Part shown: positions 28,901-37,115 of the stretch, one piece after another | Layout of the letters: every line of letters begins with the position of its first letter | How positions within the stretch are numbered: position 1 is the first letter of the stretch | NCBI GenBank assembly: GCA_910588245.1 | Contig: CAJUQP010000021.1 | Coordinates: forward strand, 1-55,814 | DNA: 55,814 bases | Origin: an uncultured Muribaculaceae bacterium | Lineage (GTDB): Bacteria; Bacteroidota; Bacteroidia; Bacteroidales; Muribaculaceae | Direction of reading: 5' to 3' | The notes under the pieces: model-generated | Seen by the model: the letters and a program-made list of their open reading frames with translations, nothing else | The model's database searches: none | What the model was told of the DNA's origin: nothing | Made by a program: the position numbers and the translations under genes

Positions 28901-28950
28901 ACTATCCCACGCCCAAGACATTCCTTTTCGGCGTAGACCTCAAATTCTAA
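25903..28950 (+). CDS. susC: SusC-like TonB-dependent outer-membrane glycan transporter
   Basis: TonB-linked outer-membrane protein, 1015 residues. Signal peptide (MKKYILTLCLALIGLSAMAQ), carboxypeptidase-regulatory-like domain (VRGQVTSKADGEPLIGATVR, with YVGFAELTIPV), the DELVVVGYG TonB-box region, plug with ESMEVLKDASASAIYGTRAS, then a 22-strand-type barrel ending in an aromatic residue (FLFGVDLKF). It imports oligosaccharides captured by SusD and the upstream lipoprotein, powered by TonB. It is preceded by an 84-bp gap and followed 15 bp later by susD, the standard pair. Length and motifs are normal and no disruption was seen. Confidence 0.96.
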   Translation: MKKYILTLCLALIGLSAMAQNIAVRGQVTSKADGEPLIGATVRVQGTNQGTATDIDGNYTLNNVDPKATLIFNYVGFAELTIPVKGQSVINAELSETASSLDELVVVGYGVAKKSDLTSSISTIKGSEINEIVTGNAMDALQGRVPGVQVASGGGPGTTPKVMVRGVTTVGDGSPLYVVDGVPLNSNNINFINNNDIESMEVLKDASASAIYGTRASNGVIIITTKKGKAGKTSVDFSASVGWQHIDKPSIAGANEYEKVFNKRYENDGRVAPWNSPYVDYADVDGTDWWDEVVNSAALVQNYSLSVRGGNEKYVYGLSVGYFKNNSQFDYGYWEKLNVRLNTEYNFTSWLKAGIDLAPNMEKWENTPNLFSAARSMDPTTPVFRPEDEWDPSNPMNNYERSYNNQEWNPAASLARMDNKTTKMALLMNPYIQIQPIRQLTLRTQFGVNAWYQRNDYYNYAFHIDALEQNTKNSTGRNYSDQLNWTWNNTATYIDTFAEKHNLTAMVGFTAERYANWWANASRQDIPGMSDLLHEVSAGTGDQFASGSASYQTLASALGRIMYNYDSRYYLTASMRYDGSSKFPKGNKWASFPSVSVAWRLSEEAFMESTRSWLDNAKVRFGWGKVGNQNIDPGLFMSTLNNGVNYVFGTTPTRYPSTIMAQLGNPNLKWETVEDIDFGLDLTLLQNRLNVTFDLYQKTSHDMLYARQSQLIMGLPTWMGALTQNIGEMRARGWELSLGWRDKAGELGYDLGMQLSSVRNKAIRFSGDGPVWTGDGMPESIIRNEDGGLISRFYGYQADGLFQNWEEVYAHTNEHGKLIQPDAQPGDIRFLDLNHDGQLNDSDKKYIGNPYPDLMLGFNIGLNWRGWDFAANFYGTFGNDIFNLQRSRYSGASGQNVYAGTLAKAWSGEGSTNDIPRLSYNDLNQNYTRVSSFFVEDGSYMRCKLMTLGYTLPASIMGDINLRVYFSAQNLFTITGYSGMDPERPFYDGGAIETGIDRSNYPTPKTFLFGVDLKF

Positions 28951-28965
28951 ATTCTGACTGACACA

Positions 28966-30642
28966 ATGAAAAAACTGATATATACACTCGCAGCTGCCGC
29001 AGCGCTGACCACAATGGCCTCGTGCGACGATTTCCTCACCGAGGAGATCCGCGGCACAGAGAACCTCGACACTTATTTCGGGAGCGCCGACGAAGTCAAC
29101 TCCTACGTGGGAGGATGCTATTACGAAATCGCCAAAGGCGGCGGTTGGTGGCAGATCTACAACACCTGGCTCCTCTCCGACATGACCACCGACGACCTCT
29201 GGGACGGCAACACCACCCAGGACGACGGCTATCAGGATATAACACACTTCATGCCCAACGCTCCGACAAACGGAATCATCCAGAACTTCTGGGGCGCACG
29301 CTATCAGGGTATCACCACCTGCAACATCGGAATAGCCCGCATACCCTCCGCCCCCATGGACGAGACACTGCGCGACCAGCGTCTCGCCGAGGTCCGCTTC
29401 CTGCGCGCCTTCTTCTATTTCGACCTTGTCCGCAACTTCGGCGGGGTGCCTCTCGTCACAGACTTCACAGGCTCCACCGAAGGGATAGAGAGAAGCTCCG
29501 CGGAGGAGTGCTACAAGTTCATCGAGGATGAACTCAAGGCTGTGGCAGCCGTGCTTCCCCAGCGCAGCGCCTACGCCGCGTCCGACATGGGGCGCGCCAC
29601 ACGCGGAGCCGCTCTCGGCATCCTCGGGAAGGCTCAGCTCTACCAGGGTAAATGGGAGGAGGCAAAGGCCACTCTAAAGACCCTCATCGACGAAGGGGAG
29701 TATGAACTTCTCCCCAACTTCGGAGATGTCTGGAGCGTGAAATACAACAACAGCAAGGAGTCGATCTTCGAGGTGCAGCAGATGTATGGTGGCGACCAAT
29801 ATGCCCTCGGCGGCGCGCTGACTGTCGTGACCGGATGCCGCAACGGCGTGGGCGACGGTTGGTCGTGGGGACAGCCCACCTCCGATCTTGAGAACGCCTT
29901 CATCGCCGCAGGCGACACGGAGCGTCTCCGCTGGACTATCATCAAGACCGCATGCACGGAAATAGCCGGCGAGAACGATTTCCAGAAATTCATCGACAAC
30001 AACTCGGCCGTCTGCAAGATCACTGACGCCAAGTTCGAGGGATTCAAGGAGGATTTCGGCTGGACTGACGAGACCTACAACACGACCTATATCATCGACC
30101 CGTCGCAGCACAAGTCAGCGCGTATCATCCGCAAATATTTCCTTCCGCTTGAGGACCGTCCCGAGATCTACAATATCGATAAGATACCCCTCAACCACCG
30201 TGTGCTCCGCTATGCCGACGTGCTGCTGATGTATGCCGAGGCATGTGCCGAGACCGGCGACAACGCCAACGCCCAGTCGGCCCTCAATGAGGTGCGCGCA
30301 CGTGTGGGCCTCGCTCCCGTCACCTCCACAGGCACCGCCCTCCGCGATGCCGTGCGCGCGGAGCGCCGTCTGGAGCTCGCCCACGAGCAGTGCCGTCTCT
30401 ACGACCTGCGCCGCTGGGACTGCGAGAACGGCAAGAAGATGATGAGCAACGTCTTCGGCCCCGACGGATCTTTCGTGAAATACAATACCGGCGACAATGC
30501 CGATATGTATGAGAAATGGAACCAGGGCGAGCCTTCTTCGAAAGGCACCCGCTTCTCCGAGAGCCGCGACCTCCTCTGGCCTATCCCCCAGTATGAGGTG
30601 CAGCACTCCAACGGCGCCATCGTCCAGAATCCCGGATATTGA
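28966..30642 (+). CDS. susD: SusD-like outer-membrane glycan-binding lipoprotein
   Basis: Lipoprotein of 558 residues with lipobox MASC and the usual CDDFLTEE start. SusD fold features are visible: AEVRFLRAFFYFDLVRNFGGVPLVTD, the TPR-like helices, RYADVLLMYAEACAETGDN, and the C-terminal ERRLELAHEQCRLYDLRRW and LLWPIPQYEVQHSNGAIVQNPGY. It forms the lid over SusC and binds the polysaccharide. It begins 15 bp after susC and is followed by two hairpins, so the core transcript probably ends here. Confidence 0.95.
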   Translation: MKKLIYTLAAAAALTTMASCDDFLTEEIRGTENLDTYFGSADEVNSYVGGCYYEIAKGGGWWQIYNTWLLSDMTTDDLWDGNTTQDDGYQDITHFMPNAPTNGIIQNFWGARYQGITTCNIGIARIPSAPMDETLRDQRLAEVRFLRAFFYFDLVRNFGGVPLVTDFTGSTEGIERSSAEECYKFIEDELKAVAAVLPQRSAYAASDMGRATRGAALGILGKAQLYQGKWEEAKATLKTLIDEGEYELLPNFGDVWSVKYNNSKESIFEVQQMYGGDQYALGGALTVVTGCRNGVGDGWSWGQPTSDLENAFIAAGDTERLRWTIIKTACTEIAGENDFQKFIDNNSAVCKITDAKFEGFKEDFGWTDETYNTTYIIDPSQHKSARIIRKYFLPLEDRPEIYNIDKIPLNHRVLRYADVLLMYAEACAETGDNANAQSALNEVRARVGLAPVTSTGTALRDAVRAERRLELAHEQCRLYDLRRWDCENGKKMMSNVFGPDGSFVKYNTGDNADMYEKWNQGEPSSKGTRFSESRDLLWPIPQYEVQHSNGAIVQNPGY

Positions 30643-30648
30643 CAGGTT

Positions 30649-30684
30649 ATCTTGCAGGAGCCTCCGCGATGGCTCCTGCAAGAT
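30649..30684 (+). terminator. Hairpin after susD
   Basis: A perfect 14-bp stem: 30649-30662 (ATCTTGCAGGAGCC) with 30671-30684, loop of 8. It is followed by TCCTTAAAA, only a weak T run, so it may act as a partial terminator or 3'-end stabiliser. Confidence 0.7.
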
Positions 30685-30744
30685 TCCTTAAAATTCCGTA
30701 ATCATTCAAAACGCGGACATTTACTGATAGGATATCACGTTATC

Positions 30745-30790
30745 AAAGAGGGAGGCCCTGAATGAATCCCTGCCGGCCTCCCTCTTTTTT
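30745..30790 (+). terminator. Rho-independent terminator before the GH30 gene
   Basis: Stem 30745-30757 (AAAGAGGGAGGCC) with 30775-30787, followed by a T run to 30790. It lies 63 bp before the GH30 start, so GH30 is either read through or has its own promoter. Confidence 0.85.
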
Positions 30791-30852
30791 CAATCATCAG
30801 CCGACGACTTGATTTTCCTATCCCACTCTCCAACCCCCAAAACATCCATAAA

Positions 30853-32508
30853 ATGAAATTCAACAAATTCCTACTTTGCGGCGCCATAGCCCTCTCCCTG
30901 TGCGCCTGCGGCAGCGATGATCCCGGAGAATCCACCAAACGCCCGGCCGGAGGCGATGAGCCTGACAAGCCGGAGACTCCTGTAGATCCTGACGCCGTCG
31001 TGTCGCCCAAACCGGCATTCACACTCGCCACACAGCAGATAAGCGTCGACCCCTCGAAGACCTATCAGGAGATGGAAGGCTTCGGAGCCTCCGACTGCTG
31101 GCTCCCCAACTGGATTGGACAGTACTGGAGCTCAAGCCGCCTGCAGATAGCCAACTGGCTCTTCTCGCAGAAAATCTCCGGAGGCAAGCCCCAGGGGATC
31201 GGCCTCTCGATGTGGCGCGTCAATCTCGGCGCAGGCACAGCCGACGCCCCCGGCGGCGGAGGAATAGACAGCGACAATGCCAACAACCGCGCGGAGGCAT
31301 TCCTGGCGACAGGCGGAAACTACGACTGGACCAAATGCGCCGGTCAGCGATGGTTTATGGAGCAGGCGAAAAACAACGGAGTGGAGAGTTTCGTGCTCTT
31401 CAGCAACTCCCCTCTCGTGCAGTATACCAAAAACGGCCAGGGCCGCTCCGACTCCAAGGGTCAATCCAACCTCAAGGACGACTGCTATGATGACTATGCC
31501 GCATATATGGCGGAGGTAGCCGCCCACTTCTCAGAGGAGGGCTACAAGATCACCCATATCTCCCCCGTCAACGAACCCCAGTATGACTGGGACGGCACGG
31601 CGCAGGAGGGATCGGGCTGGCAGAACACACAGGTGGCGCAGCTTGCGCGCGAACTCGACAAGGCGCTCGACTCCCAGGGGCTCAACACACTCATATCGCT
31701 CGGAGAGACCGCCGACTGGACCGCGACCTATTCCGGAGAGAAAGGACGCAAGAACACTATCGACGCTTTCTTCAATCCCGCGTCTGAAGCTTATGTGGGC
31801 GACCTCAAGCACATAGCCCGCCATATCGGAGGACACAGCTACTGGACTTTCGACAACTGGAACGAGATGCGGAATGTGCGCCGCAACGTCAAGACCGCCG
31901 CCGATGCCCGAGGAATAGCCGTATGGCAGACGGAATGGTCGATGCTCGACAAGGAACCTTCGGAACTCAGCGGCACCTACGACCAGGTGTCGGAATTCGA
32001 CATAGCCCAGTATATGTCGCGCATCATCCACAACGACATTACCATGGCAGGCTGCACATCGTGGTCTTACTGGACAGCCATGTCGGTGGAACGCTGGAGC
32101 CAGAAAAACCGTTTCGAGCTTATAAAGACCACCCCCTCGGGAGGCAACTACAGCAACGACTTCACCTCGGGAGGCTCGATCGAGGCCACGCCCAACCTCT
32201 GGGTGCTCGGCAACTACAGCCTCTTCGTACGCCCGGGCTACAAGCGCTGCGATCTTACCCTCAAGGAGAGCAAAGACTTCTTCGGCACCGCCTATGTGGC
32301 CCCCGACGGCAGCCGTCTGGTGCTTGTAATCACCAATTATGACAAACAGAGAGGCGTAAATCTCGACATGCCCCTCCCCTCGGGCGCGAAGGCTGTCTAC
32401 ACCTATACCACCACAGCCGACAAGACCCTGAGGCAGGAGCGTTTCAACACCGCCGACAAGGTCTTCGTCGACCCCGCGTCGGTCACCACCGTGGTCTACG
32501 AATTCTGA
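30853..32508 (+). CDS. Glycoside hydrolase family 30 lipoprotein (endo-beta-1,6-type)
   Basis: Exported GH30 enzyme, 551 residues. A lipobox-type start (LSLCACGSDD) and a Pro/Asp linker precede the (beta/alpha)8 barrel, which opens with the GH30 hallmark QEMEGFGASDCW. The acid/base is E241 (PVNEPQYDWDG) and the nucleophile E361 (VWQTEWSML); both are intact. A beta-sandwich side domain follows (YSLFVRPGYKRCDLTLKESK to the end). The NEPxxxWDGxAQEGSxW pattern looks closer to endo-beta-1,6-galactanases than to beta-1,6-glucanases, but I cannot settle this by eye. As the only hydrolase beside this SusC/D pair, it probably makes the first surface cut of the target glycan. Confidence 0.88.
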   Translation: MKFNKFLLCGAIALSLCACGSDDPGESTKRPAGGDEPDKPETPVDPDAVVSPKPAFTLATQQISVDPSKTYQEMEGFGASDCWLPNWIGQYWSSSRLQIANWLFSQKISGGKPQGIGLSMWRVNLGAGTADAPGGGGIDSDNANNRAEAFLATGGNYDWTKCAGQRWFMEQAKNNGVESFVLFSNSPLVQYTKNGQGRSDSKGQSNLKDDCYDDYAAYMAEVAAHFSEEGYKITHISPVNEPQYDWDGTAQEGSGWQNTQVAQLARELDKALDSQGLNTLISLGETADWTATYSGEKGRKNTIDAFFNPASEAYVGDLKHIARHIGGHSYWTFDNWNEMRNVRRNVKTAADARGIAVWQTEWSMLDKEPSELSGTYDQVSEFDIAQYMSRIIHNDITMAGCTSWSYWTAMSVERWSQKNRFELIKTTPSGGNYSNDFTSGGSIEATPNLWVLGNYSLFVRPGYKRCDLTLKESKDFFGTAYVAPDGSRLVLVITNYDKQRGVNLDMPLPSGAKAVYTYTTTADKTLRQERFNTADKVFVDPASVTTVVYEF

Positions 32509-32566
32509 CCCCGACATACAACCGCCACGAATACCGGGGCGCGACCATCGCCGTCACGCCTCACCG

Positions 32567-32590
32567 AGACCCCGCCACAAGGCGGGGTCT
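32567..32590 (+). terminator. Terminator after GH30
   Basis: AGACCCCGCC (32567-32576), loop ACAA, GGCGGGGTCT (32581-32590), then TCTGTTT: a strong GC stem with a T-rich tail. Confidence 0.85.
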
Positions 32591-32704
32591 TCTGTTTATA
32601 CGCTACAGGAAACACACAAAACGACCGTGCTCCACAATATAAAACATAAAACTCCGTTATAAAAGAATTATATCCACTACACGAACCGAACTGATAGCCA
32701 CCAT

Positions 32705-34972
32705 ATGAAAGTCGATACACTCATGAGACTCCTTTTGGCATTGATATGCGTCATCATGCCGGCTATACCCCTGAGCGCAGATGAAGGCAAAGCGGGGAAG
32801 AGGCTTGTCATCATAAATTCATACAACGAGGGGGCGCCTTGGGCGCAGGATTTCGTGACACGCATACTTCAGGAGGTATCCTCCCGTCGCGGGGTTGCCA
32901 CAATTGAGACCATACATCTCAACTGCACGACAATACACAATGCGGAAGACTATGAGGATATGGCCAAGGGTCTGTTCAGGACACTTGCCAACCGCCATCC
33001 CGACTATCTCGTGCTTATCGGCAACTTCGCCTTCACCCTGCGCGACAGATTCGTGGAGAACTGGGGGGATCTCCCCATGGTGCTCATATCCATGTCTGAC
33101 AGCCTCGGCGACATGGACTACTATTTCACGCATCCGGAAGAGAGCGCCGACACCGTAAGGCCGGAGATGACTCCTATCAGCACCCTGCGCGACAGCTACA
33201 ACTTCACGATGGTGGTCTGTCCCAACAAATACCGCGAGACCGTCGACATGATGCGCCACATGTTTCCCGGCATGCGCAGGCTCGTCTTCATCGCCGACCC
33301 GCTCTACGTCAACCGCGCGCTGAGCCGCGACATCGAGTCATATCTCAACGCCGAATATCCCGGCATGGACTACGAATGGCTTGTGGGGAGCGAGGAAAAC
33401 GGGCGCCGCCTCAAGCAATATCTCGACAGCGAGGATCCCTCCACAGGACTTCTCCTCTCCACCTGGTTCTACGAAAAACAGAATGTGCACGGTTATCCGC
33501 AGCTCATAGCCGGGGAGGCGCGCATGATCTCCGGCATCAGGCGCCCTGTGTTCGGGCTTCGCTACTCCTATCTCGACTATGGCATCCTGGGAGGCGTCTT
33601 CGTGTCGCCTGAGCGCTCATGGCATTACGCCCGCCGCGCGATAATGGAGATGCTCGCCGACCACGACCTCCGGAAAGTGCCGGTGCGCACTGTGAAGGAA
33701 GCATACCCTGTGGTCAACTACCCCGTACTTGAGAAAGACGGCTACTCTCCCGACATATGTCCGCCCGGCACCCGGTTCATCGACCGCCCCGAGACCCTCT
33801 GGGAGCAATACTGGATGCTTATAATAGCCTGCGGAGTGGCTTTCGTGGCCTTGATAGCGCTTGTGGCCGCCATTGCCGTAGGCAACCGCCGCACACGCAG
33901 GATGCTCGGCATGCGCGACCGCCTGATAAAGGGGATGCCCGTGGCCTACAGCCGCGCGATAGTGTCGGCCGACGGTTTACGCGGCATTTCCACCACCGAC
34001 TACACTCTCAGCAACGACGGATTCGGACGCCTCCTCTCGATGATGGCCGACAAATCGCCCGACACTCCGCTGATCTCCGACGAACACTTCCGCGAGGCTT
34101 TAAGGAAAGGGGCCATACGCTTCACCTGCGATTTCCACGATACGGGCATATTCTATGAGTTCTTTCTCATCCATGACCCCGCCGCGCGTGAAAGCGGCTG
34201 CGGAGAGGCCGTCGACGTCTTCGCGGTCGACATCACAGAGCTCAAGCGAAAGGAGGCGATGCTGATTAAGGCAACGGAAAAAGCCGAGGAATCTGACCGC
34301 CTCAAACTCGCCTTCCTGGCCAACATGAGCCATGAGATCCGCACCCCGCTGAATGCCATTGTCGGATTCTCCGACATACTGTGCAACACTTCCGACCCGG
34401 TCAGGAGAGAGCGGTTCGTCAACATAATCCACACCAACAACCAGCTGCTGCTGAAACTCATCAACGACGTGCTCGACGTGGCCAAGATCGAATCGAACAC
34501 CCTCGAGTTCATCTACCGTCCCGTGGAGCTGAATGCCCTGCTCGCCGACATCGAGGGCACCGCGGCGCTCCGGTTGCCCGAGGGTGTGACGCTCGAATGC
34601 CGCCCGGGGAGAGAGGAACTCCTGATTGAGACCGATCCCGACCGGCTAAACCAGGTGCTCGCCAACCTGCTGTCCAATGCCTCCAAATTCACTACTGAGG
34701 GGAGCATAACCTTCGGCTACGACGTGCGCGCCAACGACATACGTTTCTATGTGCGCGACACCGGGAAAGGCATATCCCCCGAGGATCTTCCGCGTCTCTT
34801 CACTCGCTTCACGAAACTCGACAGATTCACGCAGGGCAACGGCCTCGGGCTCTCCATATGCAAAAGCATCGTGGAGCGGCTTGGCGGAGAGATAGGCGTC
34901 GAGTCCTCACCCGGCTCCGGCACGCTCTTCTGGTTCACGCTTCCTATACGCCCGACCGGTGAAAAACTCTGA
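32705..34972 (+). CDS. Sensor histidine kinase with substrate-binding-protein-like sensor
   Basis: Membrane histidine kinase, 755 residues. Signal peptide (1-25), a large periplasmic sensor (about 30-360) resembling ABC-type substrate-binding proteins (LVIINSYNEGAPWAQDFVTR; PDYLVLIGNFAFTLRD), a membrane segment (about 371-393), a PAS-like region, HisKA with H543 (LANMSHEIRTPLNAIVGFS) and HATPase (NLLSNASKFTTEGSITFGYD, GNGLGLSICKSIVERLGGEI). It has no receiver; a stand-alone receiver gene follows 24 bp later and is the likely partner. It is a clear paralogue of the kinase at 37116-39371 on the opposite strand, which points to duplication of the module. The ligand is unknown. Confidence 0.9.
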   Translation: MKVDTLMRLLLALICVIMPAIPLSADEGKAGKRLVIINSYNEGAPWAQDFVTRILQEVSSRRGVATIETIHLNCTTIHNAEDYEDMAKGLFRTLANRHPDYLVLIGNFAFTLRDRFVENWGDLPMVLISMSDSLGDMDYYFTHPEESADTVRPEMTPISTLRDSYNFTMVVCPNKYRETVDMMRHMFPGMRRLVFIADPLYVNRALSRDIESYLNAEYPGMDYEWLVGSEENGRRLKQYLDSEDPSTGLLLSTWFYEKQNVHGYPQLIAGEARMISGIRRPVFGLRYSYLDYGILGGVFVSPERSWHYARRAIMEMLADHDLRKVPVRTVKEAYPVVNYPVLEKDGYSPDICPPGTRFIDRPETLWEQYWMLIIACGVAFVALIALVAAIAVGNRRTRRMLGMRDRLIKGMPVAYSRAIVSADGLRGISTTDYTLSNDGFGRLLSMMADKSPDTPLISDEHFREALRKGAIRFTCDFHDTGIFYEFFLIHDPAARESGCGEAVDVFAVDITELKRKEAMLIKATEKAEESDRLKLAFLANMSHEIRTPLNAIVGFSDILCNTSDPVRRERFVNIIHTNNQLLLKLINDVLDVAKIESNTLEFIYRPVELNALLADIEGTAALRLPEGVTLECRPGREELLIETDPDRLNQVLANLLSNASKFTTEGSITFGYDVRANDIRFYVRDTGKGISPEDLPRLFTRFTKLDRFTQGNGLGLSICKSIVERLGGEIGVESSPGSGTLFWFTLPIRPTGEKL

Positions 34973-34996
34973 TAAAACCTAAAAACAATATCATAT

Positions 34997-35524
34997 ATGA
35001 TAGACAAGACGATCACTTTCGAATCATGGGAAGAGACTCCATTTCCCGACCGGAACGACCCTAAAAACGACAACGGCGATACTCTCGGAGATTCCCTTGC
35101 CGATGAGAATCCAGTCCCGCGCATGGCCGGACTGAAGATCCGCACCGCCCAGTCGCACACATGTCCCACCCTGCTTGTGGCGGAAGACAATGAGACGAAC
35201 TATCTTCTATACGCCACAATCCTGGAAGAGAGCTTCAATCTCGTGCATGCCGCCGACGGATGCGAGGCGGTCGATCTTTTCGAGGAGGTGAACCCCGACC
35301 TTGTGCTCATGGACATCAACATGCCACGCATGGACGGCTACGAGGCAACCAAGATAATCCGCGGGAAATCGCAGACCGTGCCCGTCATCGCCGTGACGGC
35401 ATACGCGTTCTCCAGCGACGCCACACGCATGCGTGAGAACGGCTTCGACAGTTTCATCAGCAAACCCATCGACGCCTCCCTCCTCCTCAGCGAGATAAAC
35501 CGCTGCCTCTCAAAAGGAGCCTGA
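34997..35524 (+). CDS. Stand-alone response regulator receiver
   Basis: A 175-residue protein: an acidic, probably disordered N-terminus (about 50 residues, rich in Asp and Asn), then one CheY-like receiver with acidic pair ED (LLVAEDNETNYLL), phosphorylation site D106 (LVLMDINMPRMDG), and the T/K switch residues (VIAVTAYAF, FISKPIDASLLL). It has no DNA-binding or enzymatic domain, so the phosphate must be passed on or act through protein contact. Its closest relative by eye is the receiver at the end of the hybrid kinase 35701-37077. It is likely co-transcribed with the kinase gene just upstream. Confidence 0.88.
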   Translation: MIDKTITFESWEETPFPDRNDPKNDNGDTLGDSLADENPVPRMAGLKIRTAQSHTCPTLLVAEDNETNYLLYATILEESFNLVHAADGCEAVDLFEEVNPDLVLMDINMPRMDGYEATKIIRGKSQTVPVIAVTAYAFSSDATRMRENGFDSFISKPIDASLLLSEINRCLSKGA

Positions 35525-35543
35525 CCCCGCGCTCATGAAATCA

Positions 35544-35573
35544 AGGCGGCATCCCCCTCGGGAGATGCCGCCT
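35544..35573. terminator. Hairpin between convergent phosphorelay genes
   Basis: AGGCGGCATC (35544-35553) pairs with GATGCCGCCT (35564-35573) around a C/G-rich 10-base loop; CTTC follows on the right. It sits 20 bp after the receiver stop and before the end of the opposing hybrid kinase. Confidence 0.75.
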
Positions 35574-35700
35574 CTTCATAGAATTTAATGCCCAAAATTT
35601 ACTTACTACTGTCATAAAACCGCATTCAATGTCTCACGACATCTCCCGCAGCCGGCAGCTGACTTATGCTGCCATATTCTAACTTCTGTATTTTTGCAAT

Positions 35701-37077
35701 TCATTTAAGCAACCGCTTGATCTCGCTCTCCAGGCGCTCGGCGTTGACCGGTTTCGACACATAGCTGTTGAAACCGTTCTCCATTATGCGCGTGCGGTCG
35801 GAGGCGAAGGCATAGGCTGTCACGGCTATCACCGGCACAGTCTCCGACACCTGGCGTATGCGCCTCGTGGCCTCGTAGCCGTCCATCAACGGCATGTTGA
35901 TGTCCATCAGTATCAGGTCGGGCCGCTTCTCCTCATATATCTCCACAGCCTCGCGTCCGTTCCAGGCGTGCAGGAGGTTGTAGTCATCCTCAAGCATCGA
36001 TGATATCAGGAAATAGTTGCTCTCGTTGTCTTCCGCCACGAGCAGGGTCTTGCGTTCCCTGTGCATGGGAGCCGGCGCGGGGGGCGCGACGGCTCCATCC
36101 GTGTCGGTGTCGCCACCCTCGAGCGGAGTGGCCGGGATCGTGAACCAGAAGAGCGACCCCTTCCCTATTCCCGCCGATTCCACGCCGATCTCCCCGCCGA
36201 AACGCTCCACGATCTCCTTGCATATCGAGAGGCCCAGCCCCGTACCCTCCTCGCGGTCGTTCTGCTTCGAGAAGCGCTTGAAAAGCAGGGGCTGTTTCTC
36301 GGGGGCGATCCCCATACCCGTGTCTTTCACGAAGAAATAGATCGAATCGGGCCATAGCTCGTAGCCGAATGTGATGCTGCCGCGCGAAGTGAACTTGATG
36401 GCGTTCGTCAGCAGGTTGATGAGCACCTGGCTGAGGCGCTCGGGGTCGGTCGATATGCGGCATTCGGCAGCCCCCATCACCGCATTGAGCATCGTGCGGG
36501 GCTGCACCCGGAAGCGGACGGTGCTGTCCACCGACAGCAGAAGCTCGTTGAGGTCTGTCTCCCTGTCGCGGAACTTCAGCTCCCCCTCCGTCATCTTAGC
36601 CATGTCGAGCACATCGTCCACAAGCTGCATCAGCAGACGGGTGTTGGTCTCTATCTGGGCCACATATCTCCTCTTCTTCTCCTCATCGCCGGTCTCCGCA
36701 AGAAGCCGCGAGAAGCCCGCTATCGCATTCACGGGAGTCTGTATCTCATGGCTCATGTTGGCGATATACGGCAGATTGTCGGCCCCGGAGGCGACTGTTC
36801 CGGCCTCCATCGCGGTGACAACCATCAGTCCCTCGGGAAGATACTCCCCCTCCACTCTGTAGGATGCCGGCGCAGCGCCGGCCGGAGCACTCACCGTCAG
36901 CGGGCCGAAGCCGGCCCCGGCGGCTATCCCCTCCTCTATGCTCCGCACCACTGCCGGATCGGTCTCCACGACCTCCTCGGGGCCTCGGCGGTTGCGATAT
37001 ACTATCTCATGTCTGCGGTCTGCCACGGCCACATAGGCCTTCACATGCCGTAACACCGCTTCAAGATTCAATGCCAT
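35701..37077 (-). CDS. Soluble hybrid histidine kinase with C-terminal receiver
   Basis: Kinase of 458 residues with no signal peptide or membrane segment, so cytoplasmic. A PAS-like N-terminal region (about 1-90) is followed by HisKA with H110 (IANMSHEIQTPVNAIAGFS), HATPase (LINLLTNAIKFTSRGSITFG; GTGLGLSICKEIVERFGGEI), a short Pro-rich linker and a receiver with D392 (LILMDINMPLMDGYEATRR). It begins 38 bp after the membrane kinase gene 37116-39371 and is the last gene of the exopolysaccharide operon. It probably receives the signal as a second kinase or as phosphate acceptor through its receiver. No output domain is present. Confidence 0.88.
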   Translation of the reverse strand: MALNLEAVLRHVKAYVAVADRRHEIVYRNRRGPEEVVETDPAVVRSIEEGIAAGAGFGPLTVSAPAGAAPASYRVEGEYLPEGLMVVTAMEAGTVASGADNLPYIANMSHEIQTPVNAIAGFSRLLAETGDEEKKRRYVAQIETNTRLLMQLVDDVLDMAKMTEGELKFRDRETDLNELLLSVDSTVRFRVQPRTMLNAVMGAAECRISTDPERLSQVLINLLTNAIKFTSRGSITFGYELWPDSIYFFVKDTGMGIAPEKQPLLFKRFSKQNDREEGTGLGLSICKEIVERFGGEIGVESAGIGKGSLFWFTIPATPLEGGDTDTDGAVAPPAPAPMHRERKTLLVAEDNESNYFLISSMLEDDYNLLHAWNGREAVEIYEEKRPDLILMDINMPLMDGYEATRRIRQVSETVPVIAVTAYAFASDRTRIMENGFNSYVSKPVNAERLESEIKRLLK

Positions 37078-37115
37078 GATATATTATTCTTTAGAGCGTT
37101 TCTTAATAAATATCT

